A stretch of 64,000 bases of DNA from CAZNYN01 sp964577295 (GCA_964577295.1 CAZNYN010000001.1:67301-131300), one strand, 5' to 3'; counted from the stretch's first letter, positions 1 through 8,032 are shown. Notes: a model not told the origin generated them from the sequence alone. Made by a program: numbers and translations.

Positions 1-638
1 TTAAGATGATATTTGTCGGAGCTTTCAATCCTTCGGCGGCAACAGGCGGACTTATCGGTGCAGGCGTGAAAGAAGCCATGCGTTACGGAGTTGCCCGCGG
101 CCTCTTCTCCAATGAAGCAGGTATGGGTTCCACACCGCACGCTCACGCAGTCGCTAAGGTAAACCACCCTGCAGAGCAGGGCTGCGTAGCCATCATGAGC
201 GTTTTCGTTGACACCTTCCTCGTCCTCAACATGACAGCGTTCGTAATCTTTGTAACAGGTGCCATTGACGGACAGACATCCGGTATCACGCTCACACAGA
301 AAGCATTTACAATAGGACTCGGTTCATGGGGACTTCCGTTTATAGCGATATGCATGTTCTTCTTTGCGTTCTCGACAATAATCGGATGGTACTTCTTCGG
401 TGAACAGAACATCAAGTATCTCTTCGGACAGAAGGGGCTTACACCCTACAGAGTATTGGTTATGTGCTTCGTAGTCTTAGGTTCGGCTCTTAAGCTCGAC
501 CTTGTTTGGGAACTTGCCGACTTCTTTAACGGAATTATGGTCTTCCCGAACCTCTTGGCACTCATCGGACTCAGCAAGGTTGTCTCAAAGGCTCTTGACG
601 ACTTTGACGAGAAGGGACGCCTCAAGGCCAAAGCATAA
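1..638 (+). CDS. AGCS family sodium:amino-acid symporter, C-terminal part
   Basis: This is the 3' part of an inner-membrane symporter of the alanine/glycine:cation (AGCS) family. The reading frame is already open at the window edge, so the start lies upstream and only about 210 residues are visible. The family signature is clear (ARGLFSNEAGMGS, then HAVAKVNHPAEQG), followed by hydrophobic segments and the WELADFFNGIMVFPNLLALIGL block that usually closes these carriers. The family couples Na+ or H+ entry to uptake of alanine, glycine or related amino acids; the substrate cannot be read from sequence. A second, full-length paralogue follows at 997. A strong terminator directly after the stop shows that the two are separate transcription units. 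Confidence 0.9.
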   Translation, partial: KMIFVGAFNPSAATGGLIGAGVKEAMRYGVARGLFSNEAGMGSTPHAHAVAKVNHPAEQGCVAIMSVFVDTFLVLNMTAFVIFVTGAIDGQTSGITLTQKAFTIGLGSWGLPFIAICMFFFAFSTIIGWYFFGEQNIKYLFGQKGLTPYRVLVMCFVVLGSALKLDLVWELADFFNGIMVFPNLLALIGLSKVVSKALDDFDEKGRLKAKA

Positions 639-666
639 CATCGGTCTTAGCGCAGCAGATTTAGCC

Positions 667-700
667 GGGAGAACCCTTAAGGGTTCTCCCGCATTTTTTT
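667..700 (+). terminator. Rho-independent terminator after first AGCS gene
   Basis: A 10-bp perfect stem (667-676 with 681-690) around the self-complementary loop TTAA is followed by GCA and a run of seven T. It lies 29 bases after the stop codon. Confidence 0.93.
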
Positions 701-996
701 CTTTTTCAAATAAAACAGCGAACTAAATGATTATTTTATCATACGGTTTTTTCTTTGCTTATTTGCAAAAATTTTATATGAAATGTTCAGGCTGATAGAG
801 GATTTTGGGATATATTATTAAACATTGTCCTCAATTAGCTTCTATAGACAAAATGCTGCTGCAGTGATAAAGTTCAAAAACTTTAAATACATATACCGTA
901 AATGTTATATATTAACGGTAAAAGCTCAGTTTGCATCGGCAGTATCAGAGAGCTAGGAACGTGTGCTTGTCAAATTGGACAAATGGGGGGAAAAAC
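701..996 (+). promoter_or_regulatory. AT-rich upstream region of second AGCS gene with an inverted repeat
   Basis: No gene is visible in this stretch. It holds a 6-bp inverted repeat, TACCGT (894-899) and ACGGTA (915-920), separated by 15 AT-rich bases. That could be an operator for the downstream symporter. A strong Shine-Dalgarno G-run (985-990) sits 6 bases before the ATG at 997. I could not assign a convincing -35/-10 pair or a known riboswitch. Confidence 0.4.
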
Positions 997-2376
997 ATGG
1001 ATGTTTTGTGGAAATTTAATGATTTTGTAAACGGAATTGTTTGGGGTCCTTGGATGCTGACACTGCTGGTGGGTACGGGAGTCTGGTTTACCTTTGTACT
1101 TGGTTTTCCTCAGGTTCGTTATTTCGGACTTATGGTGCGTGAAGTTGTAGGTAAAATTCGCCACAAGAGCGAAGAGGACGGGAGCATTTCATCCTTTGCC
1201 GCAATGGCTACGGCTCTTGCCGCTACAGTAGGTACCGGCAATATTGCAGGTGTTGCCACGGCACTTCACTTAGGAGGCCCCGGAGCCCTTGTATGGATGC
1301 TTATATCGGCGATATTCGGCATGACGACTAAATTCTGCGAAGTAACACTTGCCGTTCGCTACAGAGAAAAAGACGCAATGGGCCAGTTCAGAGGAGGAAC
1401 AATGTACATCCTCGAAAAAGGCCTTGGAATGAAGTGGCTTGCCGTCACCTTTGCTCTTTTCGCATTTCTTGCGTCATTTGGGATCGGGAACGCGGTTCAG
1501 GCAAACTCCACATGTGAGGGAATATCAATGGCGTTCGGAATTCCCCACATATATACAGCAGTCTTCCTCGCCGTGACAGTGGGGCTTGTAATATTCGGCG
1601 GACTTACAAGAATAGCCACCGTAACGGTTCTGCTTGTTCCCTTTATGGCTATATTTTACATAATAGGAGCTTTTGCTGTTGTATTCAGCCATGCCGACGC
1701 TGTCCCCGGAGCGATATCAATGGCTATGCACGGGGCTTTCGGAGATCCTCAGGCTCTTCCCGGAGCTCTTGCCGGGTGGGCCGTTAAAGCCGCCATAACA
1801 AGGGGAATTGCCAGAGGCGTATTCTCAAACGAAGCCGGTCTCGGTTCTGCTCCTATCGTTCACTGCACCGCCAAAGTCGACCACCCAGTGCGCCAGGGAC
1901 TTTACGGTCTATTTGAAGTCTTTACCGACACTATAGTAATATGCACATTGACAGCCATGACCATATTGGCGTCGGGAGTTCTTACGTCACAGGCGGAACT
2001 TACCGGCTCTCAGCTCTCTTTGGCTGCTTTCAGCTCAACGCTCGGTACAGCAGGTACAATGATTTTGTCAGTAGGACTGTCTCTCTTCGCCCTTTCGACA
2101 ATTCTGGGCTGGTACTGGTATTCGGAGACAGCCCTAGTCTATCTTTGCAAAACTCATCTTGTTATTCTTCCTCTTAAAATATGGTGGGTTGTGCTTATAG
2201 TTCTTGGCGGATGGGGCGGAGCCGAGGTTCTGAACAACCTCTGGAACCTATCGGATACACTTAACGGGCTTATGGCAGTCCCGAACCTTATAGGCCTTCT
2301 CCTTCTTACCAAAGAGCTTAAGCGTCTGGTAAACGATTTTGACACCAAGCTGAAATCGGGAGAGCTTAAAAGATAA
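997..2376 (+). CDS. AGCS family sodium:alanine/glycine symporter
   Basis: This is a complete 459-residue AGCS carrier, normal length for the family. It should import alanine, glycine or a similar amino acid with Na+ across the inner membrane. I chose the ATG at 997 because six G residues lie just upstream and the protein then begins MDVLWKFNDFVNGIVWGP, the usual family start; an upstream TTG at 931 would add an untypical tail. The signature ATVGTGNIAGVATAL is near residue 70 and ARGVFSNEAGLGSAPIVH near residue 270, with about ten hydrophobic segments. It is a paralogue of the truncated gene before it but has its own upstream region and terminator, so the two can be regulated separately. The substrate is not determined. 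Confidence 0.93.
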   Translation: MDVLWKFNDFVNGIVWGPWMLTLLVGTGVWFTFVLGFPQVRYFGLMVREVVGKIRHKSEEDGSISSFAAMATALAATVGTGNIAGVATALHLGGPGALVWMLISAIFGMTTKFCEVTLAVRYREKDAMGQFRGGTMYILEKGLGMKWLAVTFALFAFLASFGIGNAVQANSTCEGISMAFGIPHIYTAVFLAVTVGLVIFGGLTRIATVTVLLVPFMAIFYIIGAFAVVFSHADAVPGAISMAMHGAFGDPQALPGALAGWAVKAAITRGIARGVFSNEAGLGSAPIVHCTAKVDHPVRQGLYGLFEVFTDTIVICTLTAMTILASGVLTSQAELTGSQLSLAAFSSTLGTAGTMILSVGLSLFALSTILGWYWYSETALVYLCKTHLVILPLKIWWVVLIVLGGWGGAEVLNNLWNLSDTLNGLMAVPNLIGLLLLTKELKRLVNDFDTKLKSGELKR

Positions 2377-2388
2377 TACCCCGCACAA

Positions 2389-2425
2389 AAAACGACGCGC
2401 CCATTTGTATAAGGCGCGTCGTTTT
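2389..2425. terminator. Bidirectional terminator between AGCS gene and corA
   Basis: A 13-bp perfect stem (2389-2401 with 2413-2425) carries A residues on one outer side and T residues on the other. It can terminate both the plus-strand symporter and the convergent minus-strand corA. Confidence 0.92.
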
Positions 2426-2445
2426 CTATGTTTTCAACTCATAAG

Positions 2446-3348
2446 TTACCAGAATTTTTTCTTTTTAAATATCCACATGCAGTATATTACAATGGCCGCA
2501 CTCAGCGCTATGACGGCAGGGTAGCCGTACTTCCAGCCGAGTTCAGGCATCTCCTTGAAGTTCATCCCGTACCAGCCGACAAGCAGGGATAGTGGGAGGA
2601 AAACAGTCGTTACAATAGTCAACACTTTCATAACCTGATTTTGCCTGATATCTATTTGAGCCTGGTAGACCTCGCCCAACTGCATTGAGAGTTCTCTTAG
2701 CATCCTCGTCTCGTCCAGAAGCCTCTTTACACGTTCATAAACTATTGACAGTGCCTCTTTCTCCGTTGCCGAGAAAATATCACACTCTATAAGCTTCTGT
2801 GTCAAATCAGCAAGCTGGGAATAGTAGTGCGAGCAGGCAAGGATTGTCTTTCTTGTATGCATCAGCCTGTGATTAAATTTTTCAAGCCGTCCCTCCAGCA
2901 CACTCTCCTCAAGCTCTGCTAGTTTATCTTCTATCGTCTCAAGGATTTTTAAGTCGTCTTTAATTATAAATTCGAGGAAATCGTGCAAAAAATGTCCGAC
3001 AGAGGGTTCTTTCCATGTTATATCGGACTCAATAAACTTCGCCGCAGATAATACGGTTCCGCTGTCATCAACGAACAGCAGTGCTTTTTCCGTTACACAA
3101 TATGAAAACGCGGCTTTTTTCTCCGTCGATTTTTTCTTGGGAATAACAAAAGTTCCGCACAGAATATCAGCACGTCTCTCAGCCTTGCAAAACCGCGCAT
3201 GTTCTGCGGGTTGAAGCGCGATGCCGGCAAAGTCCATGAGATTTTCTTTATGCTCATACTCGGGGGATGTCAGGATTAAAACGTAAGGCGTTTCGCACGT
3301 TTCGTCATTCCTCTGAGCCGTCAATTTGTTATTGATTTTATACAACAT
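2446..3348 (-). CDS. corA: CorA-family magnesium/cobalt transporter
   Basis: A 300-residue CorA-type divalent cation channel. The N-terminal two thirds is the soluble cytoplasmic alpha/beta and long-helix funnel (coiled region around residues 120-240). Two membrane helices close the protein, the first ending in the diagnostic YGMNF motif and the second followed by a basic KKKKFW tail. CorA proteins form pentamers that admit Mg2+ (also Co2+ and Ni2+) and are gated by cytoplasmic Mg2+. Only 41 bases separate it from the upstream homoserine dehydrogenase on the same strand, so it is probably the second gene of that transcript. The Shine-Dalgarno before its ATG is weak. Confidence 0.93.
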   Translation of the reverse strand: MLYKINNKLTAQRNDETCETPYVLILTSPEYEHKENLMDFAGIALQPAEHARFCKAERRADILCGTFVIPKKKSTEKKAAFSYCVTEKALLFVDDSGTVLSAAKFIESDITWKEPSVGHFLHDFLEFIIKDDLKILETIEDKLAELEESVLEGRLEKFNHRLMHTRKTILACSHYYSQLADLTQKLIECDIFSATEKEALSIVYERVKRLLDETRMLRELSMQLGEVYQAQIDIRQNQVMKVLTIVTTVFLPLSLLVGWYGMNFKEMPELGWKYGYPAVIALSAAIVIYCMWIFKKKKFW

Positions 3349-3389
3349 GATAGGTCTCTTTCAGAGCTTCAGCCGCAATAATGTAAGGT

Positions 3390-4406
3390 TCAGCGTACCA
3401 TTGCGATAATATCGGCAAGCAGGGCCTGAGCCGTCTCTCGCCTGCCCGCCCCCGCACCGATGAAAGTAACGTCTCCTAAGTTATCTGTCGTTACGGTAAG
3501 CGCGTTCACCGCTCCGTTGATAGATGCCAGGGGCGCTGAAAAGGGAACCTTCATTGGCTTAACATAGCCCGAAAGTTTGCCGTTATCGTTCTTTATTCCA
3601 GCTATGAGTTTGATGGCGCAGGATACTTTTCGGGCGGCATCGATATCTTCCGAAGTTATAGCCGTTATGCCTGTTCTGTCTATCTCCGAAACGGGCATAT
3701 CCTTATTAAAGAATATCTTTGCCATTATGGATACTTTAACTGCCGCATCCCATCCCTCTACATCGCCTGTGGGGTCAGCCTCCGCATAGCCAAGCTCCGT
3801 TGCCTCCGTAAGGGCGGATAAGTATGTCTTTCCTTCCGCCATCTTTGTAAGTATAAAATTTGTAGTGCCGTTTAAAATTCCCTCCGCTTTTTGAATCTCA
3901 CATCCGGCAAGCCCCGCAGTAACTCCGTTTATGACAGGAGTTCCCGCCATGATTACTCCCTCATAGCGCAATTTAGCGCCGGATTTTTCGGCGGCAAGAT
4001 TAAGCTCGGAGAATTTCAAAGCTATGGGGCCTTTATTTGTTGTTGTTACATTAACTCCCATCTCCAGAGCAGACATTACATGGGAAAGCCCGGGCTCTCC
4101 GGTTGTCAAATCCGTAGGAGTTGCCTCCGCAAGTATTGTCGCTCCCGATTTTTCCAAAAGCTCGGAAAAAGAGCCCGAAGCCTGCGGAAATTTCTTAAAA
4201 GAACCGTTCTCGCGCAGTTCATCTATAATTTCTTCTATATTAAGCCCGTCGGGGTTCATCACAGTGCCTTTGGAGCGTCCCGAAATCAATGTAACGATAT
4301 ACTCAAAACCGTATTTGCTCTTAAGCTCGGCTCTCTTTTCATGAAGCAGCTCCAACAGTGCCGCACCGACATTGCCGCAGCCGGCTATCGCTATTTTATT
4401 AATCAT
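3390..4406 (-). CDS. hom: Homoserine dehydrogenase (short form, no ACT domain)
   Basis: Reduces aspartate semialdehyde to homoserine with NAD(P)H, the branch-point step to threonine, methionine and isoleucine. The 338-residue product has an N-terminal Rossmann fold (IAIAGCGNVGAALLELL), the TTTNKGPIA segment, and the catalytic-domain signature AEGILNGTTNFILTKM with GYAEADPTGDVEGWDAAVK. The ATG at 4406 is preceded by GGGAGG at good spacing; an in-frame start 168 bases upstream would add an unrelated Cys-rich tail and bypass this site. It ends without the C-terminal ACT domain that gives threonine feedback in many bacteria, so allosteric inhibition by threonine is unlikely. A promoter lies at 4446-4473. 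Confidence 0.95.
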   Translation of the reverse strand: MINKIAIAGCGNVGAALLELLHEKRAELKSKYGFEYIVTLISGRSKGTVMNPDGLNIEEIIDELRENGSFKKFPQASGSFSELLEKSGATILAEATPTDLTTGEPGLSHVMSALEMGVNVTTTNKGPIALKFSELNLAAEKSGAKLRYEGVIMAGTPVINGVTAGLAGCEIQKAEGILNGTTNFILTKMAEGKTYLSALTEATELGYAEADPTGDVEGWDAAVKVSIMAKIFFNKDMPVSEIDRTGITAITSEDIDAARKVSCAIKLIAGIKNDNGKLSGYVKPMKVPFSAPLASINGAVNALTVTTDNLGDVTFIGAGAGRRETAQALLADIIAMVR

Positions 4407-4445
4407 AGTTATACCTCCCGCATAAAACATACATAAATTTTTGTC

Positions 4446-4473
4446 AGTATACCATAAAGCTTTCACAAGGCAA
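4446..4473 (-). promoter_or_regulatory. Putative sigma70-type promoter of hom-corA
   Basis: On the minus strand TTGCCT (4468-4473) and TATACT (4446-4451) are separated by 16 bp, a near-consensus -35/-10 pair about 40 bases before the chosen hom start. Confidence 0.6.
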
Positions 4474-4580
4474 CGATGGCATCTATATATTGCAGGGAAA
4501 GATATTAGGCAGAGACGCAGATTGGCAAGTTGAGCATGTAACTGTTTTCTGCCTAAGTTCGCCTTGCTGCACATAAGTGT

Positions 4581-4607
4581 AAAAAAGGAGAGCCATATAG
4601 GCTCTCC
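4581..4607 (-). terminator. Terminator of the RNA helicase gene
   Basis: Read on the minus strand, an 8-bp stem (4600-4607 with 4587-4594) and a 5-base loop precede six T. It lies just beyond the helicase stop codon. Confidence 0.9.
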
Positions 4608-4624
4608 CTGTCGTTCTGTATTTT

Positions 4625-6454
4625 TTACTTTGAGAAGCGTCTTCTCTTGGGTCTGTCTCCGTCTCTTGAACCTTCCTGTCTGTGGTCACGGTCTCTGCGC
4701 GGAGGTCTTGAGTCGCCTCTGTAGTTGTCTCTTGAGCTTTCACGGCGTTCTCCGCTTCCCTCTATCTGGCGTACCGAGGAAGTATTGAGTCCTTCGCGTG
4801 CGAGGCGGTCTTTGCGTGAATCAAATAGAGCTGCACCCTTTGCGGAGAGCTCAACCGTAGCTCCGTTATCGCGCAGTTTGATGTTGCCGACATCCTCGCG
4901 TCCTACGCCTATGCAGCGGCATATCATGCCGAGAAGCGGCCCTACTTCCCATCCGTCTTTGCGGCCTTCCGCAAACTGAACGGCTATTCCTCCGCCCATT
5001 TCGGGGCGCTGGAAGCGTTCCTTCTTGCCCGAGTTTCCGCCTCTGTCTCCGCGGTCGCCTCTGTCGGAGCTGCGGCCCGGTTTCTGCGATGAATCGCGGC
5101 GTCCCTTTTCTCTGTTCATTTCAAGCTCTACATCCTCACGGATGGAGTAGCCGGATGGCTGATCTCCGTAGGCCTTTGCCAAGAGTCCCGAAACAAGCAT
5201 AAGAGCTTCGTCACGTGTAAGAAGTTCCTCCGCCCAGGACTGGAACTCTGTCGACTCAAGTGCATGTTCGAGAATTATCTTCTCAAAACGCACTCTGGAC
5301 TGTCCTTCTATCTCTGCGGCATCGGGAGCGGGAATCCACTCCATCTTCATCTTTGAGCCCGCGTTCTGAGCCATAAACTTGAACTGGCGTGCTTCGCGCG
5401 CAGTAAGAAGGAGCATGTTGCTGCCTTCATGTCCCGCGCGTCCTGTACGGCCGCTGCGGTGAACGAATGATTCGAGGTTCTGCGGAAGTCCGAACTGTAT
5501 TACGTGGCTTACCGCGTCTATGTCAAGTCCTCTTGCGGCAACGTCTGTCGCTACAAGAATTGAGACTCTACCTCCGCGGAGTGCGCCCAAAGCGCTGTTT
5601 CTCTCGCGCTGGCTCATATCTCCGTGGATAGCGGTTGCGCGGAAACCTATGTCGCAAAGTTTGTCCGCTATATCCTGAGTTTCCGCTCTTGTGCCGCAGA
5701 AGAGCAGGGCGCGGCTGGGAGCTTCCCATATAAGCACATTGGTAAGTCCTTCAAAACGCTTGCGTGAAGGAACGATGTAAGCTTTCTGTGTGATATCCTC
5801 GTGTGTTGTTATGTCGGATACGAGAGAGATCTTTTTCGGTGCGTCGAGGTACTGTCTCGCCAGTGACATAACTTCTGGCGGCATTGTGGCCGAGAAGAGC
5901 CATGTTCTCTCCGCATGGGGAACCGCCTCTAAAATAGCTTCCATTTCATCGCGGAAGCCCATGTCAAGCATGTGGTCGCCTTCGTCCAGTACAACGCTTG
6001 CGATGGCGTCGCCTTTGAAAGTGCCTCTTCTGATGTGGTCCAAGAGTCTGCCGGGTGTGCCGACAACTACATTTGCTCCGTCACGCAGTGAGCGTATCTG
6101 GCGCTCCATGTCGAGACCTCCGACAAGTGTTGCCACTCGTACTCCGCAGCCTGCTCCGACCCATGCGAATTCGCGTGCAGTCTGCTGTGCAAGCTCGCGT
6201 GTGGGTGAGAGGACAACTATCTGAGGCTCTCTTAAAGATGTGTTCATTGCGTTAATAAGAGGCAGTGCGAATGCCAGTGTCTTTCCTGAGCCTGTTCTGG
6301 CCTGTACAATTATGTCTGTCTCTATAAGAGATTCATCTTCGAGTACTCTTACCTGTACCGGCATTGGTGACTCAAAGCCTTTGTGCTCAAGTGCACTGAC
6401 AAGCTCCGGACGCAGATTAAAATCTGCGAATTTGATTGATGTATCCTGTGTCAT
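4625..6454 (-). CDS. deaD: DEAD-box-type ATP-dependent RNA helicase (CsdA/DeaD type)
   Basis: A 609-residue RNA helicase that remodels structured RNA, typically in ribosome assembly and cold adaptation. The two RecA-like domains show the Q motif (SPMPVQ), ARTGSGKT, PTRELA, TPGRL, SATM, ATDVAARGLD and HRSGRTGRAG. Motif II reads DEGD rather than DEAD; the codons are unambiguous, and the remaining LDMGF context is normal. A DbpA-type RNA-binding domain follows at about residues 488-560, then an Arg/Gly/Asp-rich tail. The start at 6454 has a GGGGAGG Shine-Dalgarno. The gene is monocistronic, with its own promoter, a roughly 190-base leader with competing helices, and a terminator. This suggests post-transcriptional control, as known for E. 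coli deaD. Confidence 0.93.
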   Translation of the reverse strand: MTQDTSIKFADFNLRPELVSALEHKGFESPMPVQVRVLEDESLIETDIIVQARTGSGKTLAFALPLINAMNTSLREPQIVVLSPTRELAQQTAREFAWVGAGCGVRVATLVGGLDMERQIRSLRDGANVVVGTPGRLLDHIRRGTFKGDAIASVVLDEGDHMLDMGFRDEMEAILEAVPHAERTWLFSATMPPEVMSLARQYLDAPKKISLVSDITTHEDITQKAYIVPSRKRFEGLTNVLIWEAPSRALLFCGTRAETQDIADKLCDIGFRATAIHGDMSQRERNSALGALRGGRVSILVATDVAARGLDIDAVSHVIQFGLPQNLESFVHRSGRTGRAGHEGSNMLLLTAREARQFKFMAQNAGSKMKMEWIPAPDAAEIEGQSRVRFEKIILEHALESTEFQSWAEELLTRDEALMLVSGLLAKAYGDQPSGYSIREDVELEMNREKGRRDSSQKPGRSSDRGDRGDRGGNSGKKERFQRPEMGGGIAVQFAEGRKDGWEVGPLLGMICRCIGVGREDVGNIKLRDNGATVELSAKGAALFDSRKDRLAREGLNTSSVRQIEGSGERRESSRDNYRGDSRPPRRDRDHRQEGSRDGDRPKRRRFSK

Positions 6455-6646
6455 TATTGGAATTCCTCCCCAAGTTTGCGCCGTTGCACGAAATCCCTAC
6501 GTATGGCGCAACCCGAGTAAGGTGATCGTAATACTTCCCCAATGAAACAAGCCGCGATAGGCGGAAGGGTGTTTCAGCAACAGCGGTGGCTTCTATGAGC
6601 CGATTGATTGGACTTGCGTCCGAAATGTAGGGTCTGCTGACCGCAA
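6455..6646 (-). promoter_or_regulatory. Long structured 5' leader of the RNA helicase mRNA
   Basis: The predicted transcript start is about 190 bases before the helicase ATG, and no leader ORF is obvious. In the last 60 bases the segment at 6505-6512 (GTTGCGCC on the mRNA) can pair either with 6483-6487 (GCAAC) or with 6474-6482 (GGCGCAAAC), which ends against the Shine-Dalgarno GGGGAGG. These mutually exclusive helices could set ribosome access. This is seen by eye; no energy was calculated. Confidence 0.45.
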
Positions 6647-6653
6647 CTGATGA

Positions 6654-6681
6654 ATTATCTATGATACAGAAAAAAAGTCAA
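6654..6681 (-). promoter_or_regulatory. Putative promoter of the RNA helicase gene
   Basis: Minus-strand TTGACT (6676-6681) and GATAAT (6654-6659) lie 16 bp apart, placing the start of transcription near 6646. Confidence 0.6.
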
Positions 6682-6882
6682 TGGGTAAAAGAACTTATTT
6701 GGCAGTTTTTACAAAAAAATCATATTTTAAAAAACGTCATATATAAATATTTTTGATTATGCTCTATGTTTTTTAAATGCTTTGGCTTGAGAAGTGCCTA
6801 TTATATTTAAGTAAAAAGGTTTGTTTTATCTATTTTGTAATATTATAAAACTCCACATTTACTGTTCTGCGTTAAAAAATGT

Positions 6883-6911
6883 TTGACATGAAGAAGCGCG
6901 CGTGTTAGAAT
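6883..6911 (+). promoter_or_regulatory. Sigma70-type promoter of the attenuated oxidoreductase operon
   Basis: TTGACA (6883-6888) and TAGAAT (6906-6911) with a 17-bp spacer form a near-consensus promoter. Transcription should start near 6918, about 27 bases before the leader peptide. A small hairpin (6912-6917 with 6928-6933) would lie at or just before the 5' end. Confidence 0.75.
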
Positions 6912-6944
6912 CCCTCTATTCTGTAAGAGAGGGAGGAAGCGGTA

Positions 6945-7022
6945 ATGTTGAAAAATGTAATGAATCAGAACATTATTATAATAATTATTAACGCGGCTCC
7001 TCCTCGCAGGATCGGCGCTTAG
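6945..7022 (+). CDS. Isoleucine-rich leader peptide of a transcription attenuator
   Basis: A 25-codon ORF with a strong Shine-Dalgarno (GGGAGG, 6931-6936). It begins MLKNVMNQN, continues with six consecutive isoleucine codons (6972-6989: ATT ATT ATA ATA ATT ATT), then NAAPPRRIGA and a TAG stop. Leader peptides of this composition sense charged tRNA-Ile: when isoleucine is scarce the ribosome stalls on the Ile run and leaves downstream RNA free to form an antiterminator. Here such an antiterminator (6995-7050) and a terminator (7044-7077) follow at the right distances. The first gene of the 2-oxoacid:ferredoxin oxidoreductase operon starts 87 bases after the leader stop. The reading is from sequence alone but all parts of a classical attenuator are present. 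Confidence 0.85.
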   Translation: MLKNVMNQNIIIIIINAAPPRRIGA

Positions 7023-7050
7023 CGCTGTTTGTCAAGCGAGCTTCGGAGCC
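6995..7050 (+). promoter_or_regulatory. Antiterminator helix of the isoleucine attenuator
   Basis: GGCTCC (6995-7000) pairs with GGAGCC (7045-7050), and CTCGC (7003-7007) with GCGAG (7036-7040), with a small internal loop. The helix uses the left arm of the terminator, so the two structures exclude each other. Its left strand lies inside the leader-peptide frame just after the Ile codons, where a ribosome moving to the stop codon would cover it. Confidence 0.75.
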
Positions 7051-7077
7051 CTTCACTTTGAGGGGCTCCGTTTTTTT
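7044..7077 (+). terminator. Attenuator terminator upstream of the oxidoreductase operon
   Basis: CGGAGCCC (7044-7051) pairs with GGGCTCCG (7063-7070), directly followed by seven T. It lies between the leader peptide and the first structural gene, so read-through is needed to express the operon. Confidence 0.9.
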
Positions 7078-7109
7078 ATGTTTTTAAAAAATTAAGGAGG
7101 AATATTATT

Positions 7110-7691
7110 ATGGCAAACGCAAACAGAACAATCGAAGTACGCTGGCACGGACGCGGAGGACAGGGAGCAAAGAGCGCATCTGCTATATTGGCGGAGGTTC
7201 TTTTCGAGGGTGGCAAATTTGTCCAGGCGTTTCCCGAATACGGTGCAGAGCGTCAGGGCGCTCCGATGAGAGCTTACAACAGAGTTTCCGACAGCCCTAT
7301 TCGCCGCCGCTGCAGCGTACAGAACCCCAATATAGTTGTCGTCGTAGATCCTACGATGGTTGAGAGCGCAAACCCCTCCGAAGGCTGTGCAAAGGATGCC
7401 GTCTACCTTGTCAATACACCCGATGACGCGAAAACACTTCGCTCAAGACTCAATTTGGGTACGCAGGCGAAAGTTCTGGTTGTAGACGCGACAAAAATAA
7501 CACTTGAAGAACTTGGACAGAACAGGCCGAACGCGCCTCTTCTCGGAGCTCTTTCAAAGGTGTTCAGCGATGTTCCGGTAGAGACATTCGCCGACCATTT
7601 CATAAATAAGATGAAGCAGCTATCCCCGAAAGTTCTCGAGGCGAACCGCCGCGCTATAATGCGCGGACGCGATGAGGCTGTGTACGCATGA
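7110..7691 (+). CDS. 2-oxoacid:ferredoxin oxidoreductase, gamma subunit
   Basis: Gamma subunit (193 residues, usual length) of a heterotetrameric thiamine-diphosphate/iron-sulfur 2-oxoacid:ferredoxin oxidoreductase, which reversibly converts a 2-oxoacid plus CoA to acyl-CoA, CO2 and reduced ferredoxin. The family core is seen at residues 8-75: EVRWHGRGGQGAKSA, FPEYGAERQGAP and the VVVVDPTM strand. The start has AAGGAGG at ideal spacing. It is the first gene of a gamma-delta-alpha-beta operon in the order typical of pyruvate or 2-ketoisovalerate enzymes, and it overlaps the delta gene by 4 bases. The operon sits behind an isoleucine-codon attenuator, which points to a role with branched-chain oxoacids or 2-oxobutyrate rather than, or in addition to, pyruvate. 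Confidence 0.93.
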   Translation: MANANRTIEVRWHGRGGQGAKSASAILAEVLFEGGKFVQAFPEYGAERQGAPMRAYNRVSDSPIRRRCSVQNPNIVVVVDPTMVESANPSEGCAKDAVYLVNTPDDAKTLRSRLNLGTQAKVLVVDATKITLEELGQNRPNAPLLGALSKVFSDVPVETFADHFINKMKQLSPKVLEANRRAIMRGRDEAVYA

Positions 7692-8032
7692 GCAAGCACC
7701 CATGCTGGCAGGATATAACGCCCGGAACAGTGGCTTTCGGTGCGTCTGCCCTTGAAGTAGAGACAGGTTTGTGGCGCAGCATCCGCCCTGTGCTTGATGC
7801 TCAAAAGTGCGTATCATGCCTAAAATGCTGGGTACAGTGCCCCGATATGTCCATACTCACGGATGATAACGGACGAGTCTGCGGCATAAATCTGTTTTAC
7901 TGCAAAGGCTGCGGCATCTGTTCGGAAGTGTGCCCAGTAAAGGCGATATCAATGCATCCCGAATCTGACTTCGCGGATGAGGAAAGAGAACATGGAGAAG
8001 ACCCCGGGAGTGTTGGTGAATATGTCAAATAA
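7688..8032 (+). CDS. 2-oxoacid:ferredoxin oxidoreductase, delta (ferredoxin-like) subunit
   Basis: A 114-residue iron-sulfur subunit that carries electrons between the thiamine-diphosphate site and external ferredoxin. Two complete [4Fe-4S] motifs are visible: CVSCLKCWVQCP near residue 40 and CKGCGICSEVCP near residue 75. Its ATG overlaps the gamma stop (ATGA), and its own end overlaps the alpha start by 11 bases, so the four subunits are translationally coupled. Length and motif layout match PorD/VorD proteins. Confidence 0.95.
   Translation: MSKHPCWQDITPGTVAFGASALEVETGLWRSIRPVLDAQKCVSCLKCWVQCPDMSILTDDNGRVCGINLFYCKGCGICSEVCPVKAISMHPESDFADEEREHGEDPGSVGEYVK

Noticed and set aside
4407..4574. 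N-terminal extension of homoserine dehydrogenase by 56 residues
   Set aside because: The extension would cover the promoter and a strong Shine-Dalgarno, and its Cys-rich sequence does not match the family; the ATG at 4406 is the better start.
5790..6224. 144-codon plus-strand open frame
   Set aside because: It is antisense to the conserved helicase core, with no start signal or family match.
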